DNA of 64,000 nt, taken from Artemia franciscana. Its lineage: Eukaryota; Arthropoda; Branchiopoda; Anostraca; Artemiidae. The notes under the pieces are model-generated. The model did no database searches. It had not been told where the DNA came from and was given only the letters and a program-made list of their open reading frames with translations. Shown piece by piece: positions 31,801 to 46,800 of this stretch. The translations under genes were made by a program, and so were the position numbers. The stretch covers positions 38,755,979-38,819,978 of the forward strand of contig NC_088872.1 of assembly GCF_032884065.1 (NCBI RefSeq), given 5' to 3'. How positions within the stretch are numbered: the stretch's first letter is position 1; each line of letters begins with the position of its first letter.

Positions 31801-34800
31801 AAATAAATGGTAAATAAGTGAGGATAAATGAGGTGGGGTCTAGGCTTAGATGTCTCTCCAAAATTTCGAATATTTCTCCAAAATCTCGTCTGTTTTCATA
31901 AAAAGTAAATAAAAACTTTTTTTAACAAACAAGATTTGTTTGAGTCGATAAAAGCGTTTTTTTGTCTCGTGTGTCAAATCTTCTTAAAATATCTGACATT
32001 ATTAGGTTTTTTTATGAATGCTAAGTAAAACACGAAGATACAAAACTCAGAAAAACGCCAAATCAATAATATCGGGACAAAAACAAAAATATGCAAGTGA
32101 CAAATGTTCTGAAAATGAATTATTCCGCTTCAAAGAGTGCTCTAGTGTTCAATCAAATATAAATCGCGAAGAAAGGAAGAAAATGAGAACAATAAACAGC
32201 CAGTGAAAAAATTATTCGGTCAAGACCTATGCTTGCCCGTTCTCAGTGCAGAATAAAACTAATAAATATATAAAAACCGAACCTTAAAATAAAACACAAA
32301 AATAAAATAAGATGACCGATGTTTTTATGTTTGATCATGATTAGCCAGTGTGGTCTCAGAAATTACTTAGTGTTCGATGAATTCATTTTCCCCAGAGCAA
32401 CTTTGCAGGAGCGTAACTACGTTATAAATAGTTGGGTAAATCAGTCATGATTGGGGCAAGGACTGTTCGAAAATTGGTATGGTTTCGCTAGATCTAGCCG
32501 AAAACAAGGAAAAGGAAAAGAAGTGCACCAAACTTTACAACGTAGCCAACCTTCCAACTACACCCCGCGAGTTCCCGCAAAACATTCTTTGCAACCTTTC
32601 ATTCAGGAGGTCAACCTTCAGTCGAGAAGTGTAGTGGCTATTTGCTAGGCTTTGAGTCCCGCCATTGACCCTCCTTCCAAACCAAACAATGGGCCACACC
32701 ACAAGGTTGTGAAAATTCATTTTACTTTGTTTAAATTAATAAAATATTGTCATTTTTCGAGAGGTGATAGGTAAGAAAATATGACATTTTTTATTCTAAA
32801 ATGATGCAGCTGTCAAACATAGATTCACACCACAAAAATTATAAGTACAAACAAAAACCCTAACAAAATAGGCTAAATATTAATTTAGGCAGAATGGTTT
32901 TATCACTAGGATGGGATATTCCCCCACCTCCCTTGGAGTTTCTTCTTAGGGTCTCAGAGCTGGAAAAAAAAATTATACTATGAATTAAATTTCACTTGTC
33001 TAAAACTGGATTTTCTTAGAGAATCCCAAATCACTCATATTTTACGTGTGCTTTACGCATCTTAAAATATTCATGACAAATTCTGTTGAATTGTTTATGC
33101 TCATACTAAATAGCATACATTGCTTAAAATTTGACAGTCTCATTACATAGCCTTTTCAGGATATTTTGAAGTAATCCAACTATCTTACACTTACTGAGTG
33201 AAAACACGAAAGTAACACTTGTGAAGGTAATTGACAAGATTTCAGCGTTAATAACAGGATTGAGAGGCTGAGGAGGGGGTGGCACATCTAATCATATTTC
33301 CCCACATTTGGGATAACTCATAACATGATAGCAAAAATGAAGGTATATAAAAATCTAACGAAAATAAAGAACAACTTTAAAACGTCAAACAACTTAAAAT
33401 TGTCCTTAATATGAGGGGTGCTGCTACATCCTATGCCAAACCCTCTCTTTACCCTAAAGTTTGACCTTTTTTGTCTCAATGCTTCGGTAAATGATGCTCT
33501 AACAGAAAAACAACAAGATAAAATATTTGTATTTTCGTCACAATACTACAGGAGCATTAGGCCTCATTGTCTCTGTTTTGGCCAATAGGATTTACGGTTT
33601 AAATATGTTGATAAGCAATCGGTAAATAAAAAAAAATTCCAAGTGGCGACTTGCTGTATTCTTACATTTAAAATACTTTCACAAAAGCTATAACAAAACT
33701 TTAGCGTAAAGACTAGGAGGGGAAAGATAAACATATATGAGGGGAAGCGTCCTCTACATACTACATAGGACAATTTCTCTTTTTTTAACTTTTATTTTTA
33801 AAGATACTTGTTTTTATTTATTTAATAGCTGACAGAACTCAGCAGACGAAGGTCTATGGCTCCTGTTTTACCTCTTTTACTCCAACTTTTCAGCTCAAGA
33901 AAGGGATTCCAAAGGGTCAATAAAAAATTAAGCTAAATTAATACAAGGAGCTACAAAAACAGCTTCAAACCCAAACTAGCAAGAAGGCAACTACGTTTTT
34001 CAAGATCAGCACAATACAATATAAGGAAAACGTCAAGCTAATAAGAAATAGTTCTTAAAGTAGTCACAAGGATACTAAATCTTTTAATTTGAGGCGAGAA
34101 TTCTACCAAAAAGCTAGCAGATTTAACCATATTAGATACATGTGAACTGAAGTTCGGATCACAGTCTAACCAAACACCTAAGAGTGTTACAAAGTCCTTG
34201 CTGCTTAGTCCTAAGCCAGTATGGTCAGTTACATTGGTTTTAAGGAAGAAACTTATATGGGGAAGCTTTTTTTACTGTTGAAAGTAAGCTTCACTTTTAG
34301 AAAGATCGCATTTCAATGTTTTAAGTAAGGAGTCAATACTTCCTTCTGTTGTAAGAGTTAATTCTGAAAAATTCGAAAAAATGAGGTATTTTTAACTTAC
34401 GAACGGGTGATCGGATCTCAATGAAATTTGGTATTTAGAAGGATATCGTGTCTCAAAGCTCTTATTTTAAATCCCGATCGGATCTGGTGAAACTGGGAGT
34501 TTGGAGTGGGGGAACATAAAATCATGGAAAACGCTTAGATATGAGGGATCGGGATGAAACTTGGTGAGAAAAATAAGCAGAAGTCTTAGATACGTGATTT
34601 ACATAATTGGAACGGATCCGCTCTATTGGGGGGGGGGGGGTTTAATTTTGAAAAATTAGAAAAAATGAAGTATTTTTAACTTACGAAGGAGTGATCGGAT
34701 TTTCATGAAACTCCATATTTGGAAGTACCTTGTAACTCAGATCTCTTATTTTAAATCTCAACCGGATCCAGCGTAATTGGGGGGGGGGGGACCGGAAATC

Positions 34801-37800
34801 TTAGAAAATACTTAAAGCGGTGAGATCAGGATGAAACTGGATGGGAAGAATAAAAACCTGTCTAAGATACGTGACTGACATAACCGGACCGGATCTTCTC
34901 TCTTTGGTGGAGTTGGGGGGGGGGGGGGGGTAATTTGAAAATTGGAAGGATTTGTAACTTGCGAAAGGGTGACCAGAGCTTAATGAAACTTGATATTTAG
35001 AAGGATCTTGTGCTTTAAAGCTCTAATTTTAAATTCCGACCAGGATCTGTGACATTGGGGGGGAGTTGTAGGCGGAACCCGGAATTCTTGGAAAACGTGA
35101 AAATTGGGGTATTTTTATCTTACGAATAAAATTTGATATTTAGAAGGAATTCATGTCTCAGAACTCTTATTTCAAATCCCGACCAGATCTTTTGACACTG
35201 GGGGGAGTTGGAGGGGGAAACCTTAGAAAACACTTGGAGTGGAGGAATCGGGATGAAGCTTGGTGGATAGAATAAGCAAATGTCCTTGATAAGTGATAGA
35301 CAAAACCGTACTGGATTTGCTCTTTTTGGGGGAGTTGGGGGGAGGGGTTCAGGAACTTGGCGAGTTTGGTGCTTCTGGACGTGCTAGGGCGATGAAAATT
35401 GGTAGGCGTGTCAGGGAGCTTCACAATTTAAGTTGACAAAGTCGTTTTCCCAGATTCGGCCATCTGGGGGCTAAAGGGAGAGGAAAAATTAGAAAAAATT
35501 AGGTATTTATAACTTACGAGTGGGTGATCGGATCTTAATGAATTTTGATATTTAGAAGGACATCGTGACTCGGAGCTCTTATTTTAAATCCTGACCAGCA
35601 TTAAGCCTCTTATTTTCTTTTTTAAATCAATCTATTGATTCATAGAATTTTGTTAGAGCTCATACCATATGATCTCTTGGCTCTTAGCTCTTCTTGCCTC
35701 GTCACAAGTGCCATATGAGCTGTTAGCTCTTGTTTTTTTCATTTTTTCGTTTTTTATTATTTACTCTATTGTAAAACCGTTATATTCTTTATGGGCAACA
35801 GAATTGTCATTCGTACCTTTCCACTTCTAGCAAACCAGAATTAGGAACAATCATTCAAAAGATCAGCACTATTCTTTAAACAGCTCTCGCTAAACTTAAG
35901 TCAGAGTTGGGGATGAGTCTGACATTCCTTTTTCTAAGGTTGCTTTAGAGGGGAGCTCAAAGAATTGCGATAAAAATTATTGGGGGGCTTCAATTTCCGT
36001 AGTATGAAGAACACCCTTGTTGCCTGAAAAATCAAACCCATTTTTATAGACACAAACACGGAAATGTCATCACTACACGTAATCCAAGAGTAAAAAGAAG
36101 AAAAAGAAGAAGGAAAAAAAGGTCAGAGAAAAAACAAAAACAAATCCAAAATACCTGGAACAGTGTTATCACAAGCAGCAGGAAAAACTTCATCAGTATT
36201 AGTTGCAACAAAGAGACATTTAGGATTGCTAAGGAATGTGGCAGCTTTAAGAAGTTTTGGGTACGAAATATGCAAGTCAAACCCAACTACAACAGCAGAG
36301 ACATCTTTTTCAAACTTCGCGTCGAACACTTCTGGTAAATTGTCAGTCTGCACTGGATCGGGCTAAAGTGATAAGAATAGAATTGAAAGGCTCGTTATAT
36401 GAAAATCACTGAAGGCCACCCCCCCCCCCCCTGGTAAAAAGAATAAAAAATTCACTTTGGGATCTAGGCCGCTGTATAATTGCCCCTTTGTCCTAGGATC
36501 AACATGAAGCTTAGTCATGTCAATTTTAAGAAAGATATTAAAACCCTTTAGTGTGTTTAAAGTGCTTTAACTTATTACCACTACACCTACTAATCACAAC
36601 ACAAATCGCATTGAAATGAGCTACAGTTTTGTATTTCCTAATAATATTCATACATTTCGATCTCGAGAAATATAGAACGGTAATATCTTTAACATTATCT
36701 TATTCAGCCGATCGTTGATTCTTCTGTAATTATTATCCTTTACTCAGAAATATTCGTAAGAAAATGGAAAACAAAGAACAAAAAACAAAAAGAGAAAAGA
36801 TCACAATCTCACTTCTTAAAATACAGACTTCAATTAACTAAATAAGAGAAATACAGTCATAGTTGCTGTACAATAGAAACTCTTAACTACACACAATACA
36901 CTTAAAGATGGCACCAAGGAAGTTCGATTATCTTTTCATTGTCATTTTTTATTTATTTATGGAAGTTACAGCCTCTGCAGGTTGGCAACTCTAAGCCTCC
37001 AAACTGCCCTTGAATATCAAGTTCAAGGTCTCTCAATCTCCCCCCCCCCTCTCTCTCTTAGTCTGTATTGCACTATTTTATATTTGCAAAGACGGAGGGC
37101 CGAAGTAACCGAACGTAGTGAGCCAAATGAGGCGACAAAAACCAACGGCATATGCAACAATCAATGACCTGAGTTGCCAAACTTAGTGATTAGAGTAAGC
37201 AGAGAGAGATGACAAAAATTCAAAGAAGTGGCCATTTTGGTAGCTACAGATACTTTTTTGAAACTCCATATCCATATACGTAAAGGTAGTCTTTAAGAAC
37301 AACAAGCTCCCTCTGCTTGTCTCTCCAGAAGTCCAGGGTTTATGTTCTAACTTACGTAACTGCAGAGGTTGACTTTGGCAAATTGCTTGCTGACCTCTGA
37401 AAACTCATAAAAACAATCATGTGAAAAAGATTAGACTTTTCGTCATCAGAATTGAGGACAGTCCGTCTTTTTAATACTGTGAAAAACTCCATCCTCAAAC
37501 GTTCGCAAAAGAAGCCATACTAGAGGCCAGTACCTATCCTTAGATGCTAAGAAACGTTTCCTGTTACAATTGTATGGCCCTTAATGACTGTGTTCGAACA
37601 GTTTCTGTTTGAACTGTTCAATTTGTGTTTGAGCAGCATCTAAGGAGCGATCCTAATGAATTATTTCTTGAATTTTTTAAAAATTCCCGTCAAAATAAAT
37701 GCCATGTTTATTTCAAAAAAAAAATTCCAGTATATTAAATTTTTAACTTTGAATCTTCAGTTTTTTCCATAGTCAATCTTTTATCAAGTTTGAAAAAAAA

Positions 37801-40800
37801 ATCGAAGGGGGTGTTTTATAAGCACAATGTACCTACGAAAGTACTTGATGGTTCTGACGAGCACTTGGTGCTTGTGGGCTTCGGGGTAATTAAGCGGTAA
37901 GCATAAAGGGATCTTTTACTTAGGCGTTAAGTAATCCCTGAAATTAGTGCTTTAACCCAAGAACTACAATTTTGAGCTTAAAAAGTACTTCCAGTACTTT
38001 TGCTTAAATTACTTCCCATCAGTAAAGCCACTGCCAGCAAGGGTTGAATTACATACTTCACAATTAAATGAATTCCATATTGACCCCTATGTAATTAGAA
38101 TAATTGCAACTTTCTTCTCTGATAGAGCTTAAACTTTTTCGCATGCTGACCAATGGTCTACGTTGTAAAGGTACCAATCTCCTAATTCACAGTCTTCAGC
38201 CCGGAGTACAATACGTGGATGGAGGCAAATCATCCGAAGCTTCCCTTGTTTTTCCCCACATTTCTCAAGGTACACATTTAGAGCTTGGTCAACCTTGGCT
38301 GAACTTAAAGAGATAAACCAATGACCTAGTTCCATACCAAATATGGTGCAATTCCAGGACTAGAATCCCTATTCTCAAGATTTCAAGTCCAGTGCGCTAA
38401 CCGCTCGGTTAGGATATGTATTACGGTAGAAACTAAGTTGTCAAATAGCTACACGTACATTCCAATCCTTTGCCAAGTATGCTATTAAGTCCAATCTTAT
38501 CCCTAGTAATGATGAACAACTTTGGTGTTGATTTCTTGGATGCATAGAAGTGCGTTAATGATCTAACGGTCTTAGAGACATGACATAAAAATCTCCGCAG
38601 TAACCCAATGGATAACCTAGAGTTAACAGTTACTCTCTTGAAGCCTTTCGCTTTTTGCACTTGCCCTATCCCTCCTGTAATTTTGGTTAGTACTATGGAA
38701 TTACTGAGCGTTAGCATCTGAAATGATTTAAAACTGCATTAAAATATTAATGATATTCTAAGACACTCAAATACGATCTTTTCCCTCCTTAAAATCCTTA
38801 AAAGTTTACATGTCTTAAATCGCAATGCTCAAGAATTTTCCTCTCATTTCTGCGCCGGATCCTTGAGTACACCGGTCCTGTTTCGCATCATGGTACCTCT
38901 ACCAAACTGCTGGACAGAATAGGCGCAGTTTAAAAAAGGTGCCTTAAAATAATCTTTGATGATGGTAAGGTTACTTACACTTTCTTTCTTCTGAGAAGCA
39001 ATTTAATCATCCATAATGAAAGGAGAATACACACTTCCTTGCATTTAAACAACATTGCCTTTCATAAACCCTCAACAATTTTTGTCCCACGTCAATCCCC
39101 CTCTCCCTTCTAAAATCTCACCTCCGTCGCTCTGCTTGAGTAATGATGCCTTTAGTAAAAGTGATGATGTTATAGAAGTGGAACATTACCGCGAAAATAA
39201 CAAAAATAAGTACTTACTCCCAGTCCAAAGAAGTCGATTCCTGCAGCAGATAATTCATTGCCAAGACCCTTACTTCCAATAAGATAGGCTTTTCCAGTAA
39301 AATTCTTGTCCTTTAAATAAGTTGCAACAATACGGGCAGTGCCGACGATTTCTTCCTAAATAACAGTAAGACACGTTAGTTAACAGGGATGATAAATCAA
39401 TACTCAATCCATTATTATACAGTCTCAGTCCACTTGGGCCAGTGGATAGTTTTAGGGAGGGGCCAGAAACACAAAAAAGCTCATTGTTAGGCCACAATTA
39501 TACAACTTCTATTTTGGAACAATCTCAGGGTTAGGACAAAAAATTCCTTACCCCCTCTATGCAGTCATAAGTCAACAAATATAAAAAGCTGTTCCACAGA
39601 AAATCTCATTTTAATACAAATTATCTTTTATATTTACAACATTTACGTTCCAAGGCTGGCAAACAACTTGCTTATTATTATTATTGCTAACTGTGTTGCG
39701 AGAGCCACACTTTGGTTTTGTCCCGTTTTTTTTTTTTCTATACCACTGATCTCAGCTTATTCCTGGAAACTGGTAAGGGTCTAACCTGTGCGGTTTTTAC
39801 GGAAAGTGTGTGGACCTTAGGCCGGATTGATGAATATGACAATACATTTTGGAAAGCTCCGCAGAACTCTTGCCTGGGGCCAAAAAGGATGGTTTTTGCT
39901 TGTTTAAGTTTTAATGTTGCTCCTTACTTTCCGCAGAAGAAACTTTTTATAATTTAATTTCTGATCGCTTTTAATAGCACAACAAAATCCGACCCCCTCC
40001 CCTTGAAAAATTTCTTGGTCCACAGAAAAAATCCACTGTGGAAAGTTGTGTTTATTTAAAAAATGCCCTCCCCCCTTTCCAGGGAAATTCCCCCAAGACA
40101 ATTCCATTCTAGCTGAAAATTCCACCCAGAAAATTTCTTACAGAAATGGTCTGGGGTAAAAAAAATTTCTTAGCGCACTTTCATTTGAAAAAGACTTTAA
40201 TTTCTTATTATTTTTTAAAAATCATAACGGTAATCCCATTCTTGGTGGAAAAGTTTCCCAGCAAAAAGGCAGCAAAAGAGTGTTTTCCAGCAAAGGATTT
40301 TTAGAGGGGAGGAGTACAAAAGAAACTTGAAAAAACGCATCAAAATGTGAAATTGACTCCCTTATGTTTACTTACCCTAAATTTACTCCCTTAGGATTTC
40401 TGGGAATACTTCTTTTTTCAAAAGAAGTATTATAAGGATCTTTAGAGGGGAGGAGTACAAAAGAAACTTGAAAAAACGCATCAAAATGTGAAATTGATAT
40501 TTACTCCCTTAGGATTTCTGGGAATACTTCTTTTTTCAAAATAAACTTGAAAAAACGCATCAATAATGCGAAATTGATATCTATTCCCTTGTGATTTCTG
40601 GGAATATGTCTGGTCTACGCTGTTATTACGAATAACAATAACATTACAGAATTTATTCCATACAGGAGAAGGACTGCCCCTTCCTTATCCACATATCTAC
40701 CTCAAGGTCACATAAACTTTGGATTGTGCTATTCGGATCAGAAATTGACAGTAGGCTACTAGTCCTTTGCGTGGGGGTGGAATTTTCCAGGGGGATCCAT

Positions 40801-43800
40801 GGAGGGCTATTTTCAGGGGGTTATTTTCCGCGGGGGTATTTTCTGGAGGGGGCTTAACACCAGCCACTGAAAAAGGACAGGCGAAGATAAATAATTAGAA
40901 TACTAATTATTTTAATAAAAAAATACGCATCAAACAAGCCATGTTCAATGCCAATAAAAATTAAAGAAGAACAGAAACGTCTAAAAATAAGAAAAAGGGG
41001 ATTACAACTAATCAAGTGAAGAAAATAAGGCGAAAATCAGAATTGTCTGTCATTAAAACTAAAAGTAATTCAAATCTAACCTGAATTAGGTTGGACTTGG
41101 ATTATGCTTATTACCTGGATTTGGTTGGAGTAGCTTAAATACATTTGGTCAGTTTTTTTTGTGCAGTAGGGGGGTCAGTTGTTTTCGGTTTTCTCTTTAA
41201 AAAATGTTTCTAGTTTTCTTACTCTTCTTGCATTATTCTTGTAGTTCCATTCTTCTATTTTCATATTGATTTTTTTTTATTCTTTTGTTGTATATATAAA
41301 TGAATAAATAAATCTCAAACGAATACAGCTTAAATTGAATATGCAAATCAAGCATAAATGAAACCCAAAACAAACAAAAATTAAATAGACAATCATAGCA
41401 AAACATGCAACATATACTAACATAAGTGAATAAATAAGCCTTAGAACGAGAAAAGCTTTAATTAAATATGCAAATCAGGATTGAAACAAACAAAATCACT
41501 TCAAAGAAGAGCACATGTACTACCTCCTTCCCTAACGGTAAAAGCTTAAAACCTACTGCGTCATTGGAGCTTTACTAAAAATGGCGCTTTATTACAAACA
41601 TTTTTCTTATGTACTTATTACAACATCGAAAATAGAAATGAAATTACAGTAAAATCAAATTTTGAACTAACAGACTTTTCAGCAGTTGATATCATTATAT
41701 ATTAAATGTTTAATTTGACCTTATTTCTTCCCAAGACCATTTATGACAAATTTAGTTTCACTGCAAACAAGAATTTATCTACTGCCTCCTTTTCTAGCCT
41801 TTATAAAAAGCCTACTACATATAAAGCCTAGTGCATCACTGGCGCTTCTCTGAAAGCGAATTATATTACAAATTTTCCCTTTTCCAGTTATTACAGCATT
41901 GAAATGAAAATACATATTATACTGTTGAAATTTTACTTATTCAATTTTATTTATTACAAAAAGAATTTTACTTTCTCAATTTTATTAATTCAATTAGAAT
42001 TAAACCTTTAACCTTCTTATAGCATGTTAACACTAAATGCATTCAATACCTAGTGGCAATTAAATGTTTCTCCTTGTAATATAAAAATACTACATTCAGA
42101 AACCTACTAGTAAAGGAATTTCATCCCACTGCTCGTGGGGCAGACAACAAGACAACAAGCTGAATGTAATCAATGAAATCATGTTCCAATCCCGGTTTTT
42201 AGCCTGTTGGTAAAATAGGTTCTGAGTATAACTGACACGAGAGAAAATGGACTTATTTTTTTAATGTGACTAGACTTATTGAGTGGTATAGCAATCACCT
42301 AATAGACCATGCAACTATGTTCCAGATGCTTCTAAATTTGACATAAGATCTCTGATAATGTATTTTACTGATTATAAAGTATTTTCTAATGTCAAAGTGA
42401 GAAATACTGAGTATTTAAAAAAGCTATTATTGCTTTTATATGCAAAGAGCTTGTGGCTGATGCTAAATGACAAAATTCAGAAACTTCCACAATAAAAGAA
42501 GCTTTTAAAATAATACAATGAACAGAACTACACCAAACCTCATGTAAATATGTTTCTTAGAAGACAGACCTTAGGTCAGATTCAGTAGATTTTCTTAATT
42601 AGGAAGGGTAACTTTTGAGTAGGTAGAAATACCTTGGAAGCTGAAAATCCTAATTTCTCAAATTTACTGACATACTCTTCTCGTGTCTTTGTACTATTGT
42701 TGGTAACATAGAATACTTTTTTACCCATGGACTTTAAGAGACTGAGAACCTTAGCAGAGCCATCTATTGGAGTTAACTCTTTCCAAAGTACACCTAAAAT
42801 TAAATAAGAAAATGAACATTTTATTTATGACCTAATCTTGCTATAAGAATTTAACAATACAGGTTTTATTTTTAAAGCTAACATTTTTAAGCTTGGTACA
42901 TAGAGGTACAGGATTTTCTTTTCATTATAATTTAGGTTGTTATAGATAAGTTGTCAAGCAGCTAATAGAGTAAAAAGACCTTTAATTTTGTCAAACACAT
43001 GGGCATATCTGGGATTTATGTTCAGGGGGGATGGGGAGTGGGTGAATAAACAAAATAAACACTTTTAAAAAATACATCAAAAATTATTTTATATGCATGT
43101 TTGTTCTGTTTTTACAAAAGCCAGACAAAAATTTCAGGGCTGGAGGGGGGTGTAAACCTGTGGCCCTTTCCCTCTTCTGGATATGGCCTTGATCAGGCAA
43201 TAGGTAATTTTTTCAAGCAACAACTAGAAAGCATGGGACTTTCATGGAAAGCTAGTAAGTTAATAGAAGCTAGTAATTTAGATAGTAATTGCTTTAAATC
43301 CCAGGACCTATAAATTGTGTAAGTGCAAATAAAATTACTCACTGATGCAACTAACAAATATTGCCTTTCCCAGCAACTTTGTATCTACATGAACCTAGGG
43401 TATTTTTGATTGTTTTCATATTATCACAGTTCCCTTAGAAAACATGTTATTTTTCATTAGTTAAAAGAAACCTTACACAAATATAATCAGAATTTTTTTC
43501 TGAAATTGAAATTTAGTAAAATTTGCAGATATGTACTAAGACTATTTGAGTTACAGTCATCAGTCAGGCACCCAAAACAATTTATAGGTAATTTATGTCC
43601 TTAGTCTACTTCGATTTAAAAAAAATACATGTTTTTCATTTAATTTCTGCTCCTTTTTCAAATCATGTTGGAAATTCCTCTACAGTGGGAAAGTTTTCCC
43701 AGAAACCCCCCCCCCCATTGGATTTTTTCCTGCCAAAAATTCCCCTTGGACAATTTTCCAGTATAAAATCCTCAGGAATTCCAAGCATGGATTTTCAAAC

Positions 43801-46800
43801 CTGCTGAAGATTTCAGCCAGACAATCATCTCAGATTTCCACATGCAAGAGTTGCCAAAGAGAAAGAAAGCCAAACACAAATAATTTTGTAGAAAAATTCT
43901 GACAAATTTCCCCTTGAAACTTCAATAACTTAGTTCTATCCCCAGGGGTTATGGGATTGGAGACAGAGATATCATCCCAAGATGCAAGAGTTATTAGACC
44001 TTTCAACTATGCTTAACAAAGAGGCTATTTCACAATTCTGATCAGGTAACTTTGGGGAAAAAGGGGTTTGAGATGGAGAATAGTTGCCCTCCAATGTTTT
44101 TGATCACTGAAAAAGATCTAGAACTTTACTTTTTTTTCAAAGAGAGAGAACCTTCTCCTGATCATCTAGGACCTCTAGTTTAAGACAATCACTCCAGGGT
44201 AAAAAAAAAATTAAAAAATAAACATACATCTATGATACAAAAAAATCCCATATTTTTGCAGATGAGAGCTGAAAGCCTCTACAGCATGGTTCTCTGATAA
44301 TTTGAACCTGATGGTATAACTGTCATTGGGATTCCTTGACTTTTAGAGGGGCAGAGTCACTCCTTAATTACAGTTTTGTTACCAAAAACTGTTTAATATT
44401 TGTCATATGAATGTTAATGCCCAGAATTGAAGGATCATTAATACTGTTATCCATCAATTAAGACTAGCCACAGTACCAATTACAGCAGTCTTATAGCTGG
44501 TAAAATAACTTTTATTTCATCTCTTTCACTGACACTGAGTTGCCTAGGCATTAAATGTAAATTAAACAAAACTCTAGGCAATAATGTGATTATGCTTACT
44601 TTGCCTGGGAACAATCAATGTTAGTTTCTGCACCTTAAAGCTTACAAGTTTTATTTCAAAACTGTTTCAACATGGAGTAATGATGTAAGTTTGACTTTTA
44701 CTGCAACTGATTAAATGAAATAAAGTCTCATTAGACATGTATGTCAGGACATATTTTCCATCAATTTCTAAAATACTTTTATGTGTCTTTTCAAATGCTG
44801 AATTAGTCCTTCTTTTACAAAATTTAATCTATTACTTAGCTTCTTTTGCCATCCTGGGGTGTCCCTCCTAGGGTACTTGCCCTCACCCCCTTACCTACAT
44901 CTAGCTTGGCAGCTAGAATACATAAAAAAACTAAGAGAAAACAATAAAACAAGAAAATTATTACTTTACAATATGCACAATATTTCTATTAATAAGATTA
45001 TTATGTTTCCTTACATGGTTATCAAAATTAATATCATTCTAAACAATATTTTTATCCAAAAACTGTCTTGAAACATCTTGGCAGAATGATTTTCACCAGG
45101 TCAATAATGCAATAAAACTGGTTAACAGAGAAGACATAATATTCCTTGAAATTTGGCATAATAGGGAAATATTTTATTAGAATTATACATTACATCATCA
45201 AAGAATAGGGTGTGTTGTCAGAAAAGCAACCATATTTGGAAAGAGCTTAAAATTGAGCTGTTCTATCCAAGCAGTTAGCATGCTGGACTTGAAATCCTGA
45301 GGACATTGGTTTAAGTCCTAGTCTTGCTGGTGATTAAATTTGGAACAGAGGTCAGTGGCATGACTCTGCAACCTCAGCCAGAGTAAACCAAGCTTTAAAT
45401 GGGTGCATGGAGGAATATGGGGGAAAATAAAAAAAAGTATCAGATGATTTACCTTTAACCACAAATTGAATTCCCAGTAAATGTATCACAGTTCATAAAA
45501 TTGACTTACCAATAAAGTGAACATACAACTTGATGCCTTTTTTTATACTCTTTATGAATATAATAATAGCTTCCATTGCAAATTCAAATTTAAGCACTTT
45601 CCAAGCTCTTAATAATGATGAATTTTCAATTAAAGTGTGAGTTATCAAGCTATTTTTGACAAAATAATACTATATGTTCTTAGTGCTGTATTTCTTGATC
45701 ATTTTTGGCAAAATAATGCTTCAATTTCTTAGTGCCAAAATTATTTATAGTTAAATTAAGTTAGGTCAAAATTGCTTAAATTTGAATTTGAAATAGAAGC
45801 AATTATTATATTTGTGAAGAGCATAAAAAAGGCATCAAGTGGTATGTTCACTTTGTTGATAAGTCAATTATATGAACTATGATACATTTACCACATTCCT
45901 AGCCATCAGCAGACAATCAGGAAATAAGTACCTGCACTATACACACCATTGGTTATTATGCCAAAAAAATGTTTTAAAAAAAAAACAACCTTTTTTAATT
46001 TATTAACATGTTTCCTTTAGAAGTGGCTAACTCCTGAATTTTTACAGAGGCTAATACCAATGAATAAAAAAAAGTAGTACCCATTTCAGACAAGTAAACA
46101 GAACTTTAAATCTATTTCAAAGTGCTTTTCAGCAGAATCATCAAAGGAGTAAGATAAGACTGTTATTGTAGCTATTTTAGATGAAGAATTCTCCACTAAA
46201 ATATGATAGACTGTTAAATTCTATTCTAGAGGAGATAGCAATAAATTTATAAATTTTTGGCTAACTTAGCCAGAAAGATAGTGAATACACCAGTTGATGC
46301 CTTTTTTCTGCTCTTTCTTGATATAATTTCTTGATATAATGGGTTCTGGGGCAAATTATTTTTTCAGCTCTTAAAGGTACACAAAACAGCCCATATTAGC
46401 CAAAAGTTTTAAACATAAGCTATTTCTAAAACATATATCTAGTGAAAAAATATTGTAAGATTCTAGTTAATTGACTTCTTGCTATCTTGGAAAGGGTTTA
46501 GGTTCAGAAATGAAACTTTCAGGGATGGGTCTACAGGCTAAAGTATGTCCCAGGAAGGTATTTTGAAGTACCTACCTCTACTCCTTCTCCCTCTAAAAGG
46601 CCCTGACCTTGGATGACCTTTAAAAATATGCGTGTTATAAAAGTGAAACCTTCCAAAATAGATCTTCTGCTTAATTGAAGTACAACAAAATTAGGTAAAA
46701 TTCTAGTCAATTGACTTCTTGCTACCTTGGAAAGGGTTTAGGTTAGGATAATGAAACTTTCAGGGATGGGTCTACAGGCTAAAGTATATCCCGGAAAGGT

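Noticed and set aside
35167..35424. An 85-codon ORF in intron 4
   Set aside because: It lies on the antisense strand of the 285-bp tandem array and changes with unit differences.
38380..38415. A tRNA-Ser gene
   Set aside because: The A box and anticodon arm are tRNA-like, but the acceptor stem, T arm and 3' end do not pair, and the same body follows in two other places. It is a SINE.
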